Shown here: piece after piece, positions 24,081 through 32,093 of the stretch
How positions within the stretch are numbered: position 1 is the stretch's first letter
Layout of the letters: each line of letters opens with the position of its first letter
Source: Clostridium sp.
Lineage (GTDB): Bacteria > Bacillota > Clostridia > Oscillospirales > Ruminococcaceae
Assembly: GCA_023664445.1 (NCBI GenBank)
Contig: JAMPFN010000015.1
Coordinates: 1-41,200, forward strand
Reading direction: 5' to 3'
Length of the DNA stretch: 41,200 nucleotides
The notes under the pieces: generated by a model
What the model was told of the DNA's origin: nothing
The model's input: the letters and a program-made list of their open reading frames with translations, nothing else
The model's database searches: none
Position numbers and translations under genes: made by a program

Positions 24081-25136
24081 TTATTTTTCCTCCGATTCTG
24101 TTATTTCATTATCCTTATTACTTTCGGTAACATCGGATACATCGCCGTCATTTTCCGTATTTTCATTATCCTCGTTTGTTTTCTTGCTTTTCGAGCGTTC
24201 CTCGTATCTGCGTATCATTTCCTTTGACTCCTCGGTATCCGCGTAAAGTACGTAATCCTCCCCCATTCGCTTTACTTTGCCGTACATAACAACAAGCAAA
24301 ACGGCTGATACGATAACAAGAATCACGGAAAGAGCCTGTGAAACCCTTATCGTACCGAGCATAAGACTGTCGGTACGCAGTCCCTCAACGACCGCTCTTT
24401 CAGCGCCATACCATATAAGATACATAAGAAACATCTGTCCGTCAAATTTTCTTATCTTCTTTTCAAGAAGAGCAAAAAGTATAAATCCCAAAATACACCA
24501 TACCGATTCATATAAAAAGCACGGATGCACAGGTGTTTCGGGATTCATAGCCATAACCGCTTCCGACGGATCTATGCCGCCCTGCTCGGAAACTATCCAG
24601 CTTTGCACAGCTTCGCTCGTCATTCCGAAAATACTCTCCGTATTATAGCCGAACGCTTCCTGATTGGTAAAATTTCCCCAGCGTCCTATTCCCTGCCCAA
24701 GCAAAAGACCTATACCCGCTATATCGAGAAGAGGCAAAAGCCTTAGCTTCCTTATCTTAGCGACGCTCCCTCCTATAAGGAGCGCGCCGATTATACCGCC
24801 GTAAACAGCAAGTCCGCCGTTTCTTATATTCAGTATTTCCTTCCAGTTTCCCGAATAACTGTCCCACTCCATTATAACATAGTAAGCCCTTGCTCCGATA
24901 ACAGCTCCTATTATTCCGGCGATCACGGCATCAACCGCTCTGTCGGGATCGATCCCGTATCTTTTCATACGAGTAAAACCATATATCATGGCAAGAAGTA
25001 TACCTGCCGTTATCAGCAGACCGTACCACTTTATCTCAAGACCAAAAACGGTAAACGCCGTTTCATCGACATGCAGACTTATGCCAAGCTTTGGAAACAC
25101 GACTTCATTTTTTTCAAGGCTGCCGAACGGAACCAT
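24081..25136 (-). CDS. lgt: Prolipoprotein diacylglyceryl transferase
   Basis: Lgt of 351 residues, a membrane enzyme that adds diacylglycerol to the lipobox cysteine of prolipoproteins. Seven membrane segments are suggested. The family motifs [12 protein letters not shown] and [17 protein letters not shown] (with the conserved GRWGN) are intact, as is [10 protein letters not shown]. After the last helix a charged, Asn/Glu-rich tail (about 300-351) is longer than in most relatives and looks disordered. AAGGAGG precedes the ATG. It lies 14 bp after ymfH and 1 bp before folD in one operon. It would modify the several lipoproteins in this window. Confidence 0.95.
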   Translation of the reverse strand: MVPFGSLEKNEVVFPKLGISLHVDETAFTVFGLEIKWYGLLITAGILLAMIYGFTRMKRYGIDPDRAVDAVIAGIIGAVIGARAYYVIMEWDSYSGNWKEILNIRNGGLAVYGGIIGALLIGGSVAKIRKLRLLPLLDIAGIGLLLGQGIGRWGNFTNQEAFGYNTESIFGMTSEAVQSWIVSEQGGIDPSEAVMAMNPETPVHPCFLYESVWCILGFILFALLEKKIRKFDGQMFLMYLIWYGAERAVVEGLRTDSLMLGTIRVSQALSVILVIVSAVLLVVMYGKVKRMGEDYVLYADTEESKEMIRRYEERSKSKKTNEDNENTENDGDVSDVTESNKDNEITESEEK

Positions 25137-25150
25137 TTCAATCGACCTCC

Positions 25151-26419
25151 TTATTTTACGACCGATATAGTCATATTATTTGTGTCAAATCGTTCGCACA
25201 GCGCCTTTTGAGCGTCGTCTATCGTCATTTCAGACAGTACCTTTATAGAGTCGTAAGGTCCTGTTCCCGACATGAACGCCTGTATCAGATTTGACGCTGT
25301 GGCTTCGGGATTATTGCTTTCCCTGACAGCCATTCCGTAAGTCGATTTCTTTATGCTGTCATAAAGCGTATTATCGAGCCCCTCGACCTTAACGCGCTCG
25401 ATCTCGTCGACTATATGATCCATTACCTTTTCGGGCTGCGACGACTCGCCGCTGAATATAAGCGTAAAGAAGCCGTCGCCGCAGAAAACCTCAAATCCGA
25501 AGGATGAATTGATAAGCTCCTCGTCTATAAGCTTTTTGTAAAGCGGCGCGGACGGGTCCGATATAACGCTTCCGGCGATATTGCACTCCATTTCGGCTTT
25601 AAGCCTCGCGTAACCGACGGCAGGTCTGCATTTGATACCTATATTGAAAATCGGCATTCCCACGGGAAGATGATCGTTCATTACCTTTTCAACCACCTCG
25701 TAAGGCTCGTCGGGAAAAACGGTTTCAAGCTGCAGATCGTCGCACGGCTTCAACAATCTGTCGGCAATTTCGAGTACCTCGTCCGTTTTAACGTTTCCGG
25801 CAACGACAAGAACCATGTTATGCAGATTGTAAAACGTATTATAGCATTTGTAAAGAAGCTCCGCATCTATCTTCGCAATGCTTTCAACAGTTCCGGCAAT
25901 GTCTATTCTGACGGGATGCTCGCGGTACATTCCCTTTAGCATATTGAAAAGAACGCGCCACAAGGGATTATCGTCGGTCATTTTTATTTCCTGTCCGATT
26001 ATCCCTTGTTCCTTATCTACGGTTTCCTGCGTAAAATACGGATTCTGCACAAAATTCAGCAGTATTTCAAGCGATTCCCTGTAATTTTCCGAACAGCTGA
26101 AAAGATAGCATGTCCTGTCAAAGGAAGTGTAGGCGTTTGCATTCGCGCCCGTTTTTGCATAAAGCTCAAAAGCGTCGCAGTCCTCGTTTTCAAAAAGCTT
26201 GTGTTCGAGAAAATGCGCTATACCCTCGGGAACTGTCGTAAATTCCTTGTCCTCACAGGTCTTGAAGCATGTGTTTATAGAGCCGTATTTTGTACCGAAA
26301 AGCGCTTCCGTCGTACTGAAGCCCTCCATTTCGCAGACATATATCTCAAGTCCCGACGGATGCTTTATAAAATTACAGCTGTCACCGGTCTGACCGCAGG
26401 TTATTTTCTTTATTTCCAT
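25151..26419 (-). CDS. ymfH: M16 metallopeptidase-like protein YmfH (active-site form)
   Basis: A 422-residue insulinase-family (M16) protein. The inverted zinc motif HFLEH is at 69-73 (GIAHFLEHKLFEN), with the later acidic ligand region GIIGQEIKMTDD. Two M16 halves are present. It pairs with the motif-less ymfF as in Bacillus subtilis ymfF-ymfH, proteins that have been linked to EF-P aminopentanol modification in that organism. I use the ATG at 26419 because GAGGTG is eight bases upstream; a GTG three codons earlier overlaps the end of ymfF. One base separates the ymfF stop from this start. Confidence 0.88.
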   Translation of the reverse strand: MEIKKITCGQTGDSCNFIKHPSGLEIYVCEMEGFSTTEALFGTKYGSINTCFKTCEDKEFTTVPEGIAHFLEHKLFENEDCDAFELYAKTGANANAYTSFDRTCYLFSCSENYRESLEILLNFVQNPYFTQETVDKEQGIIGQEIKMTDDNPLWRVLFNMLKGMYREHPVRIDIAGTVESIAKIDAELLYKCYNTFYNLHNMVLVVAGNVKTDEVLEIADRLLKPCDDLQLETVFPDEPYEVVEKVMNDHLPVGMPIFNIGIKCRPAVGYARLKAEMECNIAGSVISDPSAPLYKKLIDEELINSSFGFEVFCGDGFFTLIFSGESSQPEKVMDHIVDEIERVKVEGLDNTLYDSIKKSTYGMAVRESNNPEATASNLIQAFMSGTGPYDSIKVLSEMTIDDAQKALCERFDTNNMTISVVK

Positions 26420-26420
26420 T

Positions 26421-27695
26421 TTACTCACCTCTCATAACATATACCGTATCAAGCTCAAACGACCTTGCGGCTTCTATTATACGCTCTTTTGTAACAGCGG
26501 CGACCTTTTCCGCCTCCTGTTCGGGTGTCAGCATCTCGCCCGCTGCATAGCAGCTGAAATACCATTCCATATATGAAGACGCCGTATCCCCTACCCCATT
26601 CAGCATATTTACAATACTAAGCACGGAATTTCGTATCTCATCTTCGGATATATTTCCTTTTTTGATCTCCTCAAGCTGGTTTATTATTTCGTTTTCGGCT
26701 TTTGAAACGTTGACCTCTTCAACTCCGCTGTCAATTACAAGCGTTTTCTTAAAACGGCTGTATCGTGAAGCGCAGTAATAGCAAAGACTCTGCTTTTCCC
26801 TTACGTTTACAAACAGCTTTGAAAAAGGCGTTGCGCCGAAGATAGTATTCATAAGCTTTACGGCTTCGTTATCTTCACTGTTCGTCTTGAAAGCCATTAC
26901 CATTTTGCACTGGTTTACGTCAAGCCGGTCCTCCGCCCGGCAGACGCTGCTCTTAATTTTACTCGGACTTTTGAATACGACCCTTTCATATTCCCTTTCG
27001 GATTTTGCAAAAGCATCGGCGATCATTTTATCGGCGGCGGCGTTTTTTTCGGGTCCCACATAATAAATCTCGATCTCTGCTTTTTTAAGCAGGTTTTTGT
27101 ACGCCTGAAACGCAGACGCGGGAGTAACCCTTTCAGCGGTTTCTCTTGTGCCGTACGGCGAGGTTTCGCTGCATTCTCCGCTGTATATAGATTTGTTTGC
27201 CTGCATTATCGCATAACTGCGCTTGTTGTTTATCTCTGCGTCGATAGTGTCGATAAGATCCTTTTTTCTGAAATCGAACGGCTCGGACGCAAACCCGATA
27301 CCGCCCGTTTTATCATTTACAACGCTGTTAGGTGAAAACAGGCAGTCCAAAAGCACCGACAAAACGCTAAAGCTTATATCTTCTCCTTCAAGAGCGTATT
27401 TATTGCAGATATTGCTGACGCCCACGACAAGCTTCTGAACATCTCCGCATCTCAATACGCTGATATTTATATTTGCTCCGTAGAGCAAATTCAGCTTTGC
27501 AGTGAGCTCGCTTATGTTTTTTAATTTACTGTTAGACGATCCCAAAATGCCTACAGCCATAGCGTTGTCCGAAGCCGTTTTTATATCGAGCTTTGTCAAA
27601 AAGCATACGCTGACCCTCTGAGTTTTGAATTTCGGATCGATGATAGTTGTATAGCCGATACCTCTTCCAAGATCGGCTCTGATATATTCTTCCAT
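26421..27695 (-). CDS. ymfF: M16-family protein YmfF (inactive partner)
   Basis: A 424-residue M16-fold protein in which the zinc motif HxxEH is missing. The corresponding segment reads AVGILGSSNSKLKNISELT, but the later SLCYYCASRYSRFK (the R/Y motif of M16 C-terminal halves) is present. Such an inactive subunit normally pairs with an active one; here ymfH follows directly. GGAG lies seven bases before the ATG. It is the first gene of ymfF-ymfH-lgt-folD; a minus-strand TATAAT (plus 27765-27770) and a leader hairpin (CTGTTCT / AGAACAG, about 27717-27738) precede it. Confidence 0.87.
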   Translation of the reverse strand: MEEYIRADLGRGIGYTTIIDPKFKTQRVSVCFLTKLDIKTASDNAMAVGILGSSNSKLKNISELTAKLNLLYGANINISVLRCGDVQKLVVGVSNICNKYALEGEDISFSVLSVLLDCLFSPNSVVNDKTGGIGFASEPFDFRKKDLIDTIDAEINNKRSYAIMQANKSIYSGECSETSPYGTRETAERVTPASAFQAYKNLLKKAEIEIYYVGPEKNAAADKMIADAFAKSEREYERVVFKSPSKIKSSVCRAEDRLDVNQCKMVMAFKTNSEDNEAVKLMNTIFGATPFSKLFVNVREKQSLCYYCASRYSRFKKTLVIDSGVEEVNVSKAENEIINQLEEIKKGNISEDEIRNSVLSIVNMLNGVGDTASSYMEWYFSCYAAGEMLTPEQEAEKVAAVTKERIIEAARSFELDTVYVMRGE

Positions 27696-27851
27696 ATATT
27701 TAACTCCTTTTAGAAACTGTTCTTATCATGTGAGAACAGCTTCTTATTTATTTGCCTCATCTATATTATAACACATCTTTGAATTAAATTCCATATTTTT
27801 TATAAAAAAAACTGTTTTTAATATTCAATTAATTTTTAACGCTATTGAAAA

Positions 27852-28091
27852 TTGACAAAATAAAATGTATATGGTATAATAAATGTAAATGATTATTATC
27901 AAGTCCTTGTACATTCGTAAATATGTAAACTATAGCTGCTAAGCGGTAAAATTTATCATTTACAGTCACCGGCTATAAAGATAGTCATTACTTTTCGCTT
28001 CTGCGACTCACAGCGCAAGCTGTACCGGAGCGGAAGCTTGATCTTCTTTGGTTCGTTTCTTGCATCAAGGCAAGAAATGAACATACACATA
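27852..28091 (+). repeat. Promoter-leader repeat family, copy B
   Basis: Perfect promoter TTGACA (27852-27857), 17 bp, TATAAT (27875-27880), with the -10 inside a dyad (27876-27899). Then AAGTCCTTG (27901-27909), H1 GGCTAT-AAAG-ATAGTC (27971-27986), H2 GCTTC...GGAGC with inner ACAGC-GCAA-GCTGT (27997-28031), and H3 GTTCGTTTCTTGC / GCAAGAAATGAAC (28051-28082). It ends 25-40 bp before the DUF4430 lipoprotein gene and forms its 5' leader. Confidence 0.88.
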
Positions 28092-28129
28092 AAATCATTA
28101 TTATGTAAAGAGAGTTGTTTTTTTGTTAT

Positions 28130-28615
28130 ATGAAAAAAATACTTTTATTATTTATAACGGTCATTATGACGCTTTCCATGACCGCATGCGTAAAGATCGA
28201 GGGCAGGAAAAGCTTCTATACGACCAAACCGTTAGAAACCGAGAAACGAGTCCTGCTGTCGGTCGATTGTTCTGATATTATCAGTAATTTGGATAAGCTT
28301 GACGACAGTCTGCTGGATCATATTCCCGAATACGGGCTTATTATACCGGACGACGAATATCCGTTTGAAAGCGGCGACACGGTATACGACGTTCTTCTGA
28401 GGGCGGCAAAAGAAAACAAGGTACAACTGGAATCAAAGGGCTTTTTCGGAAGCAGGGAGATCGAAGGGATAAATTACATATACAACTCCTCATGCGGGAA
28501 CGGCAGCAGGTGGATATACAAAGTAAACGGACAAGTTCAGCAGCCCGTATGCAGCGAGTATAAAGTCAAGGACGGAGATATAATCCAATGGATATATGTA
28601 TGCAACGAGGACTAA
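28130..28615 (+). CDS. DUF4430 lipoprotein, likely vitamin-binding partner of the ECF transporter
   Basis: A 161-residue lipoprotein: signal peptide MKKILLLFITVIMTLSMTAC with C20 lipidated, then a DUF4430 domain (about 45-160) ending NGSRWIYKVNGQVQQPVCSE and VKDGDIIQWIYVC. This fold resembles the C-terminal domain of transcobalamin. The start is uncertain: no good ribosome site precedes the ATG at 28130; a TTG at 28115 lies right behind AAAGAGAG. The leader is copy B of the repeat family. Three ECF transporter genes follow, so it probably captures the ligand at the cell surface. Corrinoid as ligand is inference. Confidence 0.8.
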   Translation: MKKILLLFITVIMTLSMTACVKIEGRKSFYTTKPLETEKRVLLSVDCSDIISNLDKLDDSLLDHIPEYGLIIPDDEYPFESGDTVYDVLLRAAKENKVQLESKGFFGSREIEGINYIYNSSCGNGSRWIYKVNGQVQQPVCSEYKVKDGDIIQWIYVCNED

Positions 28616-28678
28616 ATCGCGGCAAACATTTTTATTGCTTCGGCAATTCCGCCTATAATATTTCAAGGAGATAGTAGA

Positions 28679-29554
28679 ATGTGTTTTTCAGGAAGCCATC
28701 CGTTGGCGTTATTTATATATTTCAGCGTCGTGATATGCTCTGCGGTTCTTGACAATAATCCTTATTTTCTGATATTGAGTTTGTTCGCGGCATTTATTTA
28801 CAGGGCTTTGATAGTAAAAAACCCAAAGGTGTTGAGAGAAGCGTTATTTTACGTTTTGCTCACGCTTGCCCTGACCGTTGTTTTACCGTTGTTTTCGCAT
28901 AACGGACAGACGCCGCTGTTTTTTCTGAACAACAACGCCGTCACAAAAGAGACCGCATTCAGGGGCTTTGGCACAGGAGTTCAGATATCGGCAATTCTAT
29001 GCTGGCTCAGCTGTATGTCAAATCTGATGTCGGGAGATAAAATAATTTATCTGATCTCAAAAATATCGTCGAGAGCCGCTGTTTTTCTGTCAAGACTAAT
29101 GAGATTTCTGCCTATGATGAAAAGACAATTTAAAAGCATACATAAAACGCAGACGATAATCCACATGGGCAAAAAAAACTTTTGGTATAAAATATACATA
29201 ATGGCTATCAGCGTTTCAGCGCTGATAACCTGGAGCATAGAAATTGAAGCCAACGCTTCGGATTCTATGTACGCGCGCGGATATGGTCTAAGAGGACGCA
29301 CCTCATACAACAGCTTTCACTTCAGAAAAATCGACAAAACAGTTATCATTATGGCTTTATACACATTGCCGTTCACTATATTATCTGCCGTTACGGGAGC
29401 TATAGGCGTAACATATTACCCCGGAATAATATTCCCGGATTTTTCACTGATAACTTTTTTGATCTACGCCTTGTGGACTGTAGTATTGCTGATACCGTTT
29501 ACAACTGAAATATGCGAGGAGTACAGATGGAAATTATTAAGGTCGAAAATTTAA
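28679..29554 (+). CDS. Energy-coupling factor transporter transmembrane protein EcfT
   Basis: A 291-residue membrane protein of the EcfT/CbiQ family, with about six membrane segments. The two coupling-helix motifs of the family appear as SRAAVFLSRLMRFLPMM (about 136-152) and ASDSMYARGYGLRG (about 193-206, with the Ala-Arg-Gly signature). It couples the ATPase to the substrate-binding S component. AAGGAGA precedes the ATG. It lies 63 bp after the DUF4430 lipoprotein gene and overlaps the ATPase gene by 28 bp, giving one tightly coupled operon. Confidence 0.9.
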   Translation: MCFSGSHPLALFIYFSVVICSAVLDNNPYFLILSLFAAFIYRALIVKNPKVLREALFYVLLTLALTVVLPLFSHNGQTPLFFLNNNAVTKETAFRGFGTGVQISAILCWLSCMSNLMSGDKIIYLISKISSRAAVFLSRLMRFLPMMKRQFKSIHKTQTIIHMGKKNFWYKIYIMAISVSALITWSIEIEANASDSMYARGYGLRGRTSYNSFHFRKIDKTVIIMALYTLPFTILSAVTGAIGVTYYPGIIFPDFSLITFLIYALWTVVLLIPFTTEICEEYRWKLLRSKI

Positions 29555-31176
29555 GTTTTGCATATCAGGCGAGCAGAAAACATGTACTTGAAAATATAAG
29601 CTTTTCTGTGGATAAGGGCGATCTCGTTATCCTTTACGGACTTTCCGGCAGCGGTAAGAGTACGCTTTTAAAGCTCATGAAAAAAGAAATATCGCCTATA
29701 GGCAACATGAGAGGCAATATTTATTACGGCGGAAAAGAAATATCGATGCTAAGCGACAGGATATCCGCTTCCGAAATAGGCTATGTTATGCAGAACCCCG
29801 ACGAGCAGATAGTTACCGATAAGGTTTATCGTGAACTGGCGTTCGGTCTTGAAAATCTTGGCGCTCCGAACGATATCATAAGACTGCGCGTTGCCGAAAT
29901 ATCGAGCCTTTTTGGTATAAATAAATGGTTTTACAGCAATACCGCCAATCTTTCGGGCGGTCAGAAACAGCTTTTGAATTTGGCTTCGGTAATGACATTG
30001 TCGCCGAATCTTCTGCTGCTTGACGAGCCTGTTTCTCAGCTTGACCCGTTCAGCGCCGCAACGTTCATGGATATGCTGATAAGAATAAACCGCGAGCATG
30101 GCGTAACAGTCATAATCGCCGAACATAATCTTGAAAATATCTTTGCTTATGCCGACAATATTGCCGTTCTGGACGAAACGCGGCTTAAATATTTCGGCGT
30201 TCCGAGAACATGCAGCGATTATTTCGCAAAGGAAGCCGCGATCATAGAAGGCATGCCTGTTCCGGCAAGAATATACAGAAGATTTGAAGTGGAGGACGCG
30301 GCGTGTCCTGTTAACGTAAGGGAAGCAAGACTTTTCCTTCACAGGCATTGCCCTAATATAATAAGACATATCGACAAAAAAATAAACTTTAATAAAAACC
30401 CTGTTGCCGTCAGATTAAGCGAGGTTTATTTCAGATACAAAAGAAATTCTCCGGACATAGTAAAAAGCCTTAATTTAGCGGTAAAAAGAGGCGAGATATA
30501 CGCTATTGTCGGCGGAAACGGCTCGGGAAAAACCACGCTTCTTTCCATAATCTCCGGACAGATAAAGCCTTATTCCGGAAAAGTGTTCATAAACGGAGTA
30601 AAGTTAAACAGCTCGTCTAAAATTGCCGTTATACCGCAGAATCCCCGTGTTCTTTTTACAGGCGATACCCTAAGAAGCGATCTTATACATTTTGCAGTAA
30701 GCACAGGCGTTCCCGAAGATGTTGCGGCGTCGGCAGTCTACGACCTTTGCCGAATACTCGGTATCATGGATATACTTAAAAATCACCCGTTTGATCTAAG
30801 CGGCGGCGAAATACAAAAAGCCGCAATTGCCAAGGTGATGATAAGCAGTCCGGACGTTATACTTCTTGACGAACCGACAAAGGGCGTTGACGCATGGTCT
30901 AAAAAGGCTATCGCCGAAATACTGAGGCGTCTGACTAAAAACGGAAAAGCCATTATTATCGTAACTCACGATAATGAATTTGCGGCTGAAACAGCCGATA
31001 CCTGCGGTCTTTTATTTGACGGCACTATAGTTTCGGAAGCGCCGTCGAATATATTCTACAGTCAAAACGATTTCTATACAACATCGGCTGCAAGAATAAC
31101 GCGCGGCTTTTTTGAAAATGCTACCACCTATGAGGATATCATAAAACTTTGTAAAGAAAACGGCGGTGTAAAATGA
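29527..31176 (+). CDS. ECF transporter fused ATPase (EcfA-EcfA' in one chain)
   Basis: A 549-residue protein with two complete ABC ATPase domains. Domain 1: Walker A LYGLSGSGKSTLL (about 33-45), signature LSGGQKQLL, Walker B LLLLDEPVSQLDP. Domain 2: Walker A VGGNGSGKTTLL (about 327-338), signature LSGGEIQKA, Walker B VILLDEPTKGVD. The two nucleotide-binding subunits usually made by separate ecfA1/ecfA2 genes are fused. The ATG at 29527 is chosen because GAGGAG ends five bases before it. It overlaps ecfT by 28 bp and the S-component gene by 4 bp (ATGA). It energises vitamin uptake with EcfT and the S component. Confidence 0.92.
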   Translation: MEIIKVENLSFAYQASRKHVLENISFSVDKGDLVILYGLSGSGKSTLLKLMKKEISPIGNMRGNIYYGGKEISMLSDRISASEIGYVMQNPDEQIVTDKVYRELAFGLENLGAPNDIIRLRVAEISSLFGINKWFYSNTANLSGGQKQLLNLASVMTLSPNLLLLDEPVSQLDPFSAATFMDMLIRINREHGVTVIIAEHNLENIFAYADNIAVLDETRLKYFGVPRTCSDYFAKEAAIIEGMPVPARIYRRFEVEDAACPVNVREARLFLHRHCPNIIRHIDKKINFNKNPVAVRLSEVYFRYKRNSPDIVKSLNLAVKRGEIYAIVGGNGSGKTTLLSIISGQIKPYSGKVFINGVKLNSSSKIAVIPQNPRVLFTGDTLRSDLIHFAVSTGVPEDVAASAVYDLCRILGIMDILKNHPFDLSGGEIQKAAIAKVMISSPDVILLDEPTKGVDAWSKKAIAEILRRLTKNGKAIIIVTHDNEFAAETADTCGLLFDGTIVSEAPSNIFYSQNDFYTTSAARITRGFFENATTYEDIIKLCKENGGVK

Positions 31177-31868
31177 ACGGTGTGCTTTCTACGGCGGCGA
31201 TCATGGTGATATCACTGATTATTGCCGCGCTGGATATCACTATTTTCGGAGGAATCCATTACAGCTCGGTAACGCTCATACTTACCCTTCTTGCTTGTAT
31301 ACCATATTTTGTATCGCGCGGCGACAGAAGAGCTTTCTCCAAAGAAATATGGGTGATTTGCCTTTCAACTGCTTTTTCGGCAGCCATGATCGTACTAAGC
31401 TCGGCATCTGAATTTATAAGACCCTGTACGGCGTCCGTTGTATCGGTCGGAATATTTTTCGGACCGATAATAGGCTTTACATGCGGGTTTTTTTCCGTAC
31501 TTATCGCATCGCTCATAAACGGTATGGGCGGTTGGACTGTTTTTCAGTTATTGACAATGGGATTTATTGGATTTATGTCAGGTCTTTTCAGACGAAGACT
31601 TATCAGAGGAAATATCGCTATAATCGTATATGCTCTTATATTTTCAATAATCTTTTCTTCCACGACCGTTATGGCTCCTATTTGGGATTCAAGCGACGGA
31701 TTTGACTTTTCATCCTACACTCCGATATTGGTGCACGCATTCAAATGGTTTCAGTTATATGCCGTTTCTGACATAATAATAACGCTTATCCTGAAAAATA
31801 CATTGTTCCGGAAAGCTGTCAGATTAAAAAAGAGATTCAGGATATTTGAATACGGATACAGAAGATAA
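31173..31868 (+). CDS. ECF transporter S component (dedicated substrate-binding subunit)
   Basis: A 231-residue, roughly six-helix membrane protein of the ECF S-component type. The Gly-rich segment FFGPIIGFTCGFFSVLIASL, followed by NGMGGWTVFQLLTMGFIGFMSGL, matches the ECF_S pattern. Its 4-bp overlap with the ATPase gene and the T gene upstream make this a dedicated (group I-type) ECF operon. The DUF4430 lipoprotein at the operon head suggests a corrinoid or similar vitamin; the sequence itself does not identify the substrate. A basic C-terminal tail (RLKKRFRIFEYGYRR) faces the cytosol. Confidence 0.85.
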   Translation: MNGVLSTAAIMVISLIIAALDITIFGGIHYSSVTLILTLLACIPYFVSRGDRRAFSKEIWVICLSTAFSAAMIVLSSASEFIRPCTASVVSVGIFFGPIIGFTCGFFSVLIASLINGMGGWTVFQLLTMGFIGFMSGLFRRRLIRGNIAIIVYALIFSIIFSSTTVMAPIWDSSDGFDFSSYTPILVHAFKWFQLYAVSDIIITLILKNTLFRKAVRLKKRFRIFEYGYRR

Positions 31869-31892
31869 AAAACGTCAATACGCAAAAAACAT

Positions 31893-31921
31893 TTGACATT
31901 TTGATTGAAATGTTGTATAAT
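31893..31921 (+). promoter_or_regulatory. Consensus promoter of the dockerin transglutaminase gene
   Basis: TTGACA (31893-31898), 17-bp spacer, TATAAT (31916-31921). The TATAGT element begins two bases after it, so the element's left arm is at the transcription start region. Confidence 0.9.
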
Positions 31922-31922
31922 T

Positions 31923-32013
31923 TATAGTGAACGTTAGGGCAAATCCGATTACTGTGTTCGCCGCGCGCAAATCGGCAAATAGTAAACGACAAATTTATTT
32001 GTCGTTTACTATA
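31923..32013. repeat. TATAGT/ACTATA inverted-repeat element, long copy
   Basis: Ends TATAGTGAACG (31923-31933) and CGTTTACTATA (32003-32013) form an 11-bp inverted repeat with one mismatch. The right half is also a perfect hairpin, AGTAAACGACAAAT / ATTTGTCGTTTACT with loop TT (31981-32010). The middle holds CCGATT / AATCGG. The right arm can pair with either left arm. Confidence 0.7.
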
Positions 32014-32051
32014 GTTAATAAAGATATAGAGGGAATTATTTTAATATTTGA

Positions 32052-32093
32052 AAGGAGGAAGTATATTGCGTTTTTGCAATATACGATTCTATG
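32052..32093 (+). promoter_or_regulatory. Ribosome site separated from start codon by a hairpin
   Basis: AAAGGAGGAAG (32051-32061) is followed by the perfect hairpin TATATTGC-GTTTTT-GCAATATA (32062-32083), then CGATTCT and the ATG at 32091. Linear spacing from GGAGG is 32 bases, far too long; with the hairpin folded out it is about 10. A TTG inside the hairpin (32066) has ideal spacing but opens a different frame that gives no recognisable protein. Confidence 0.65.
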
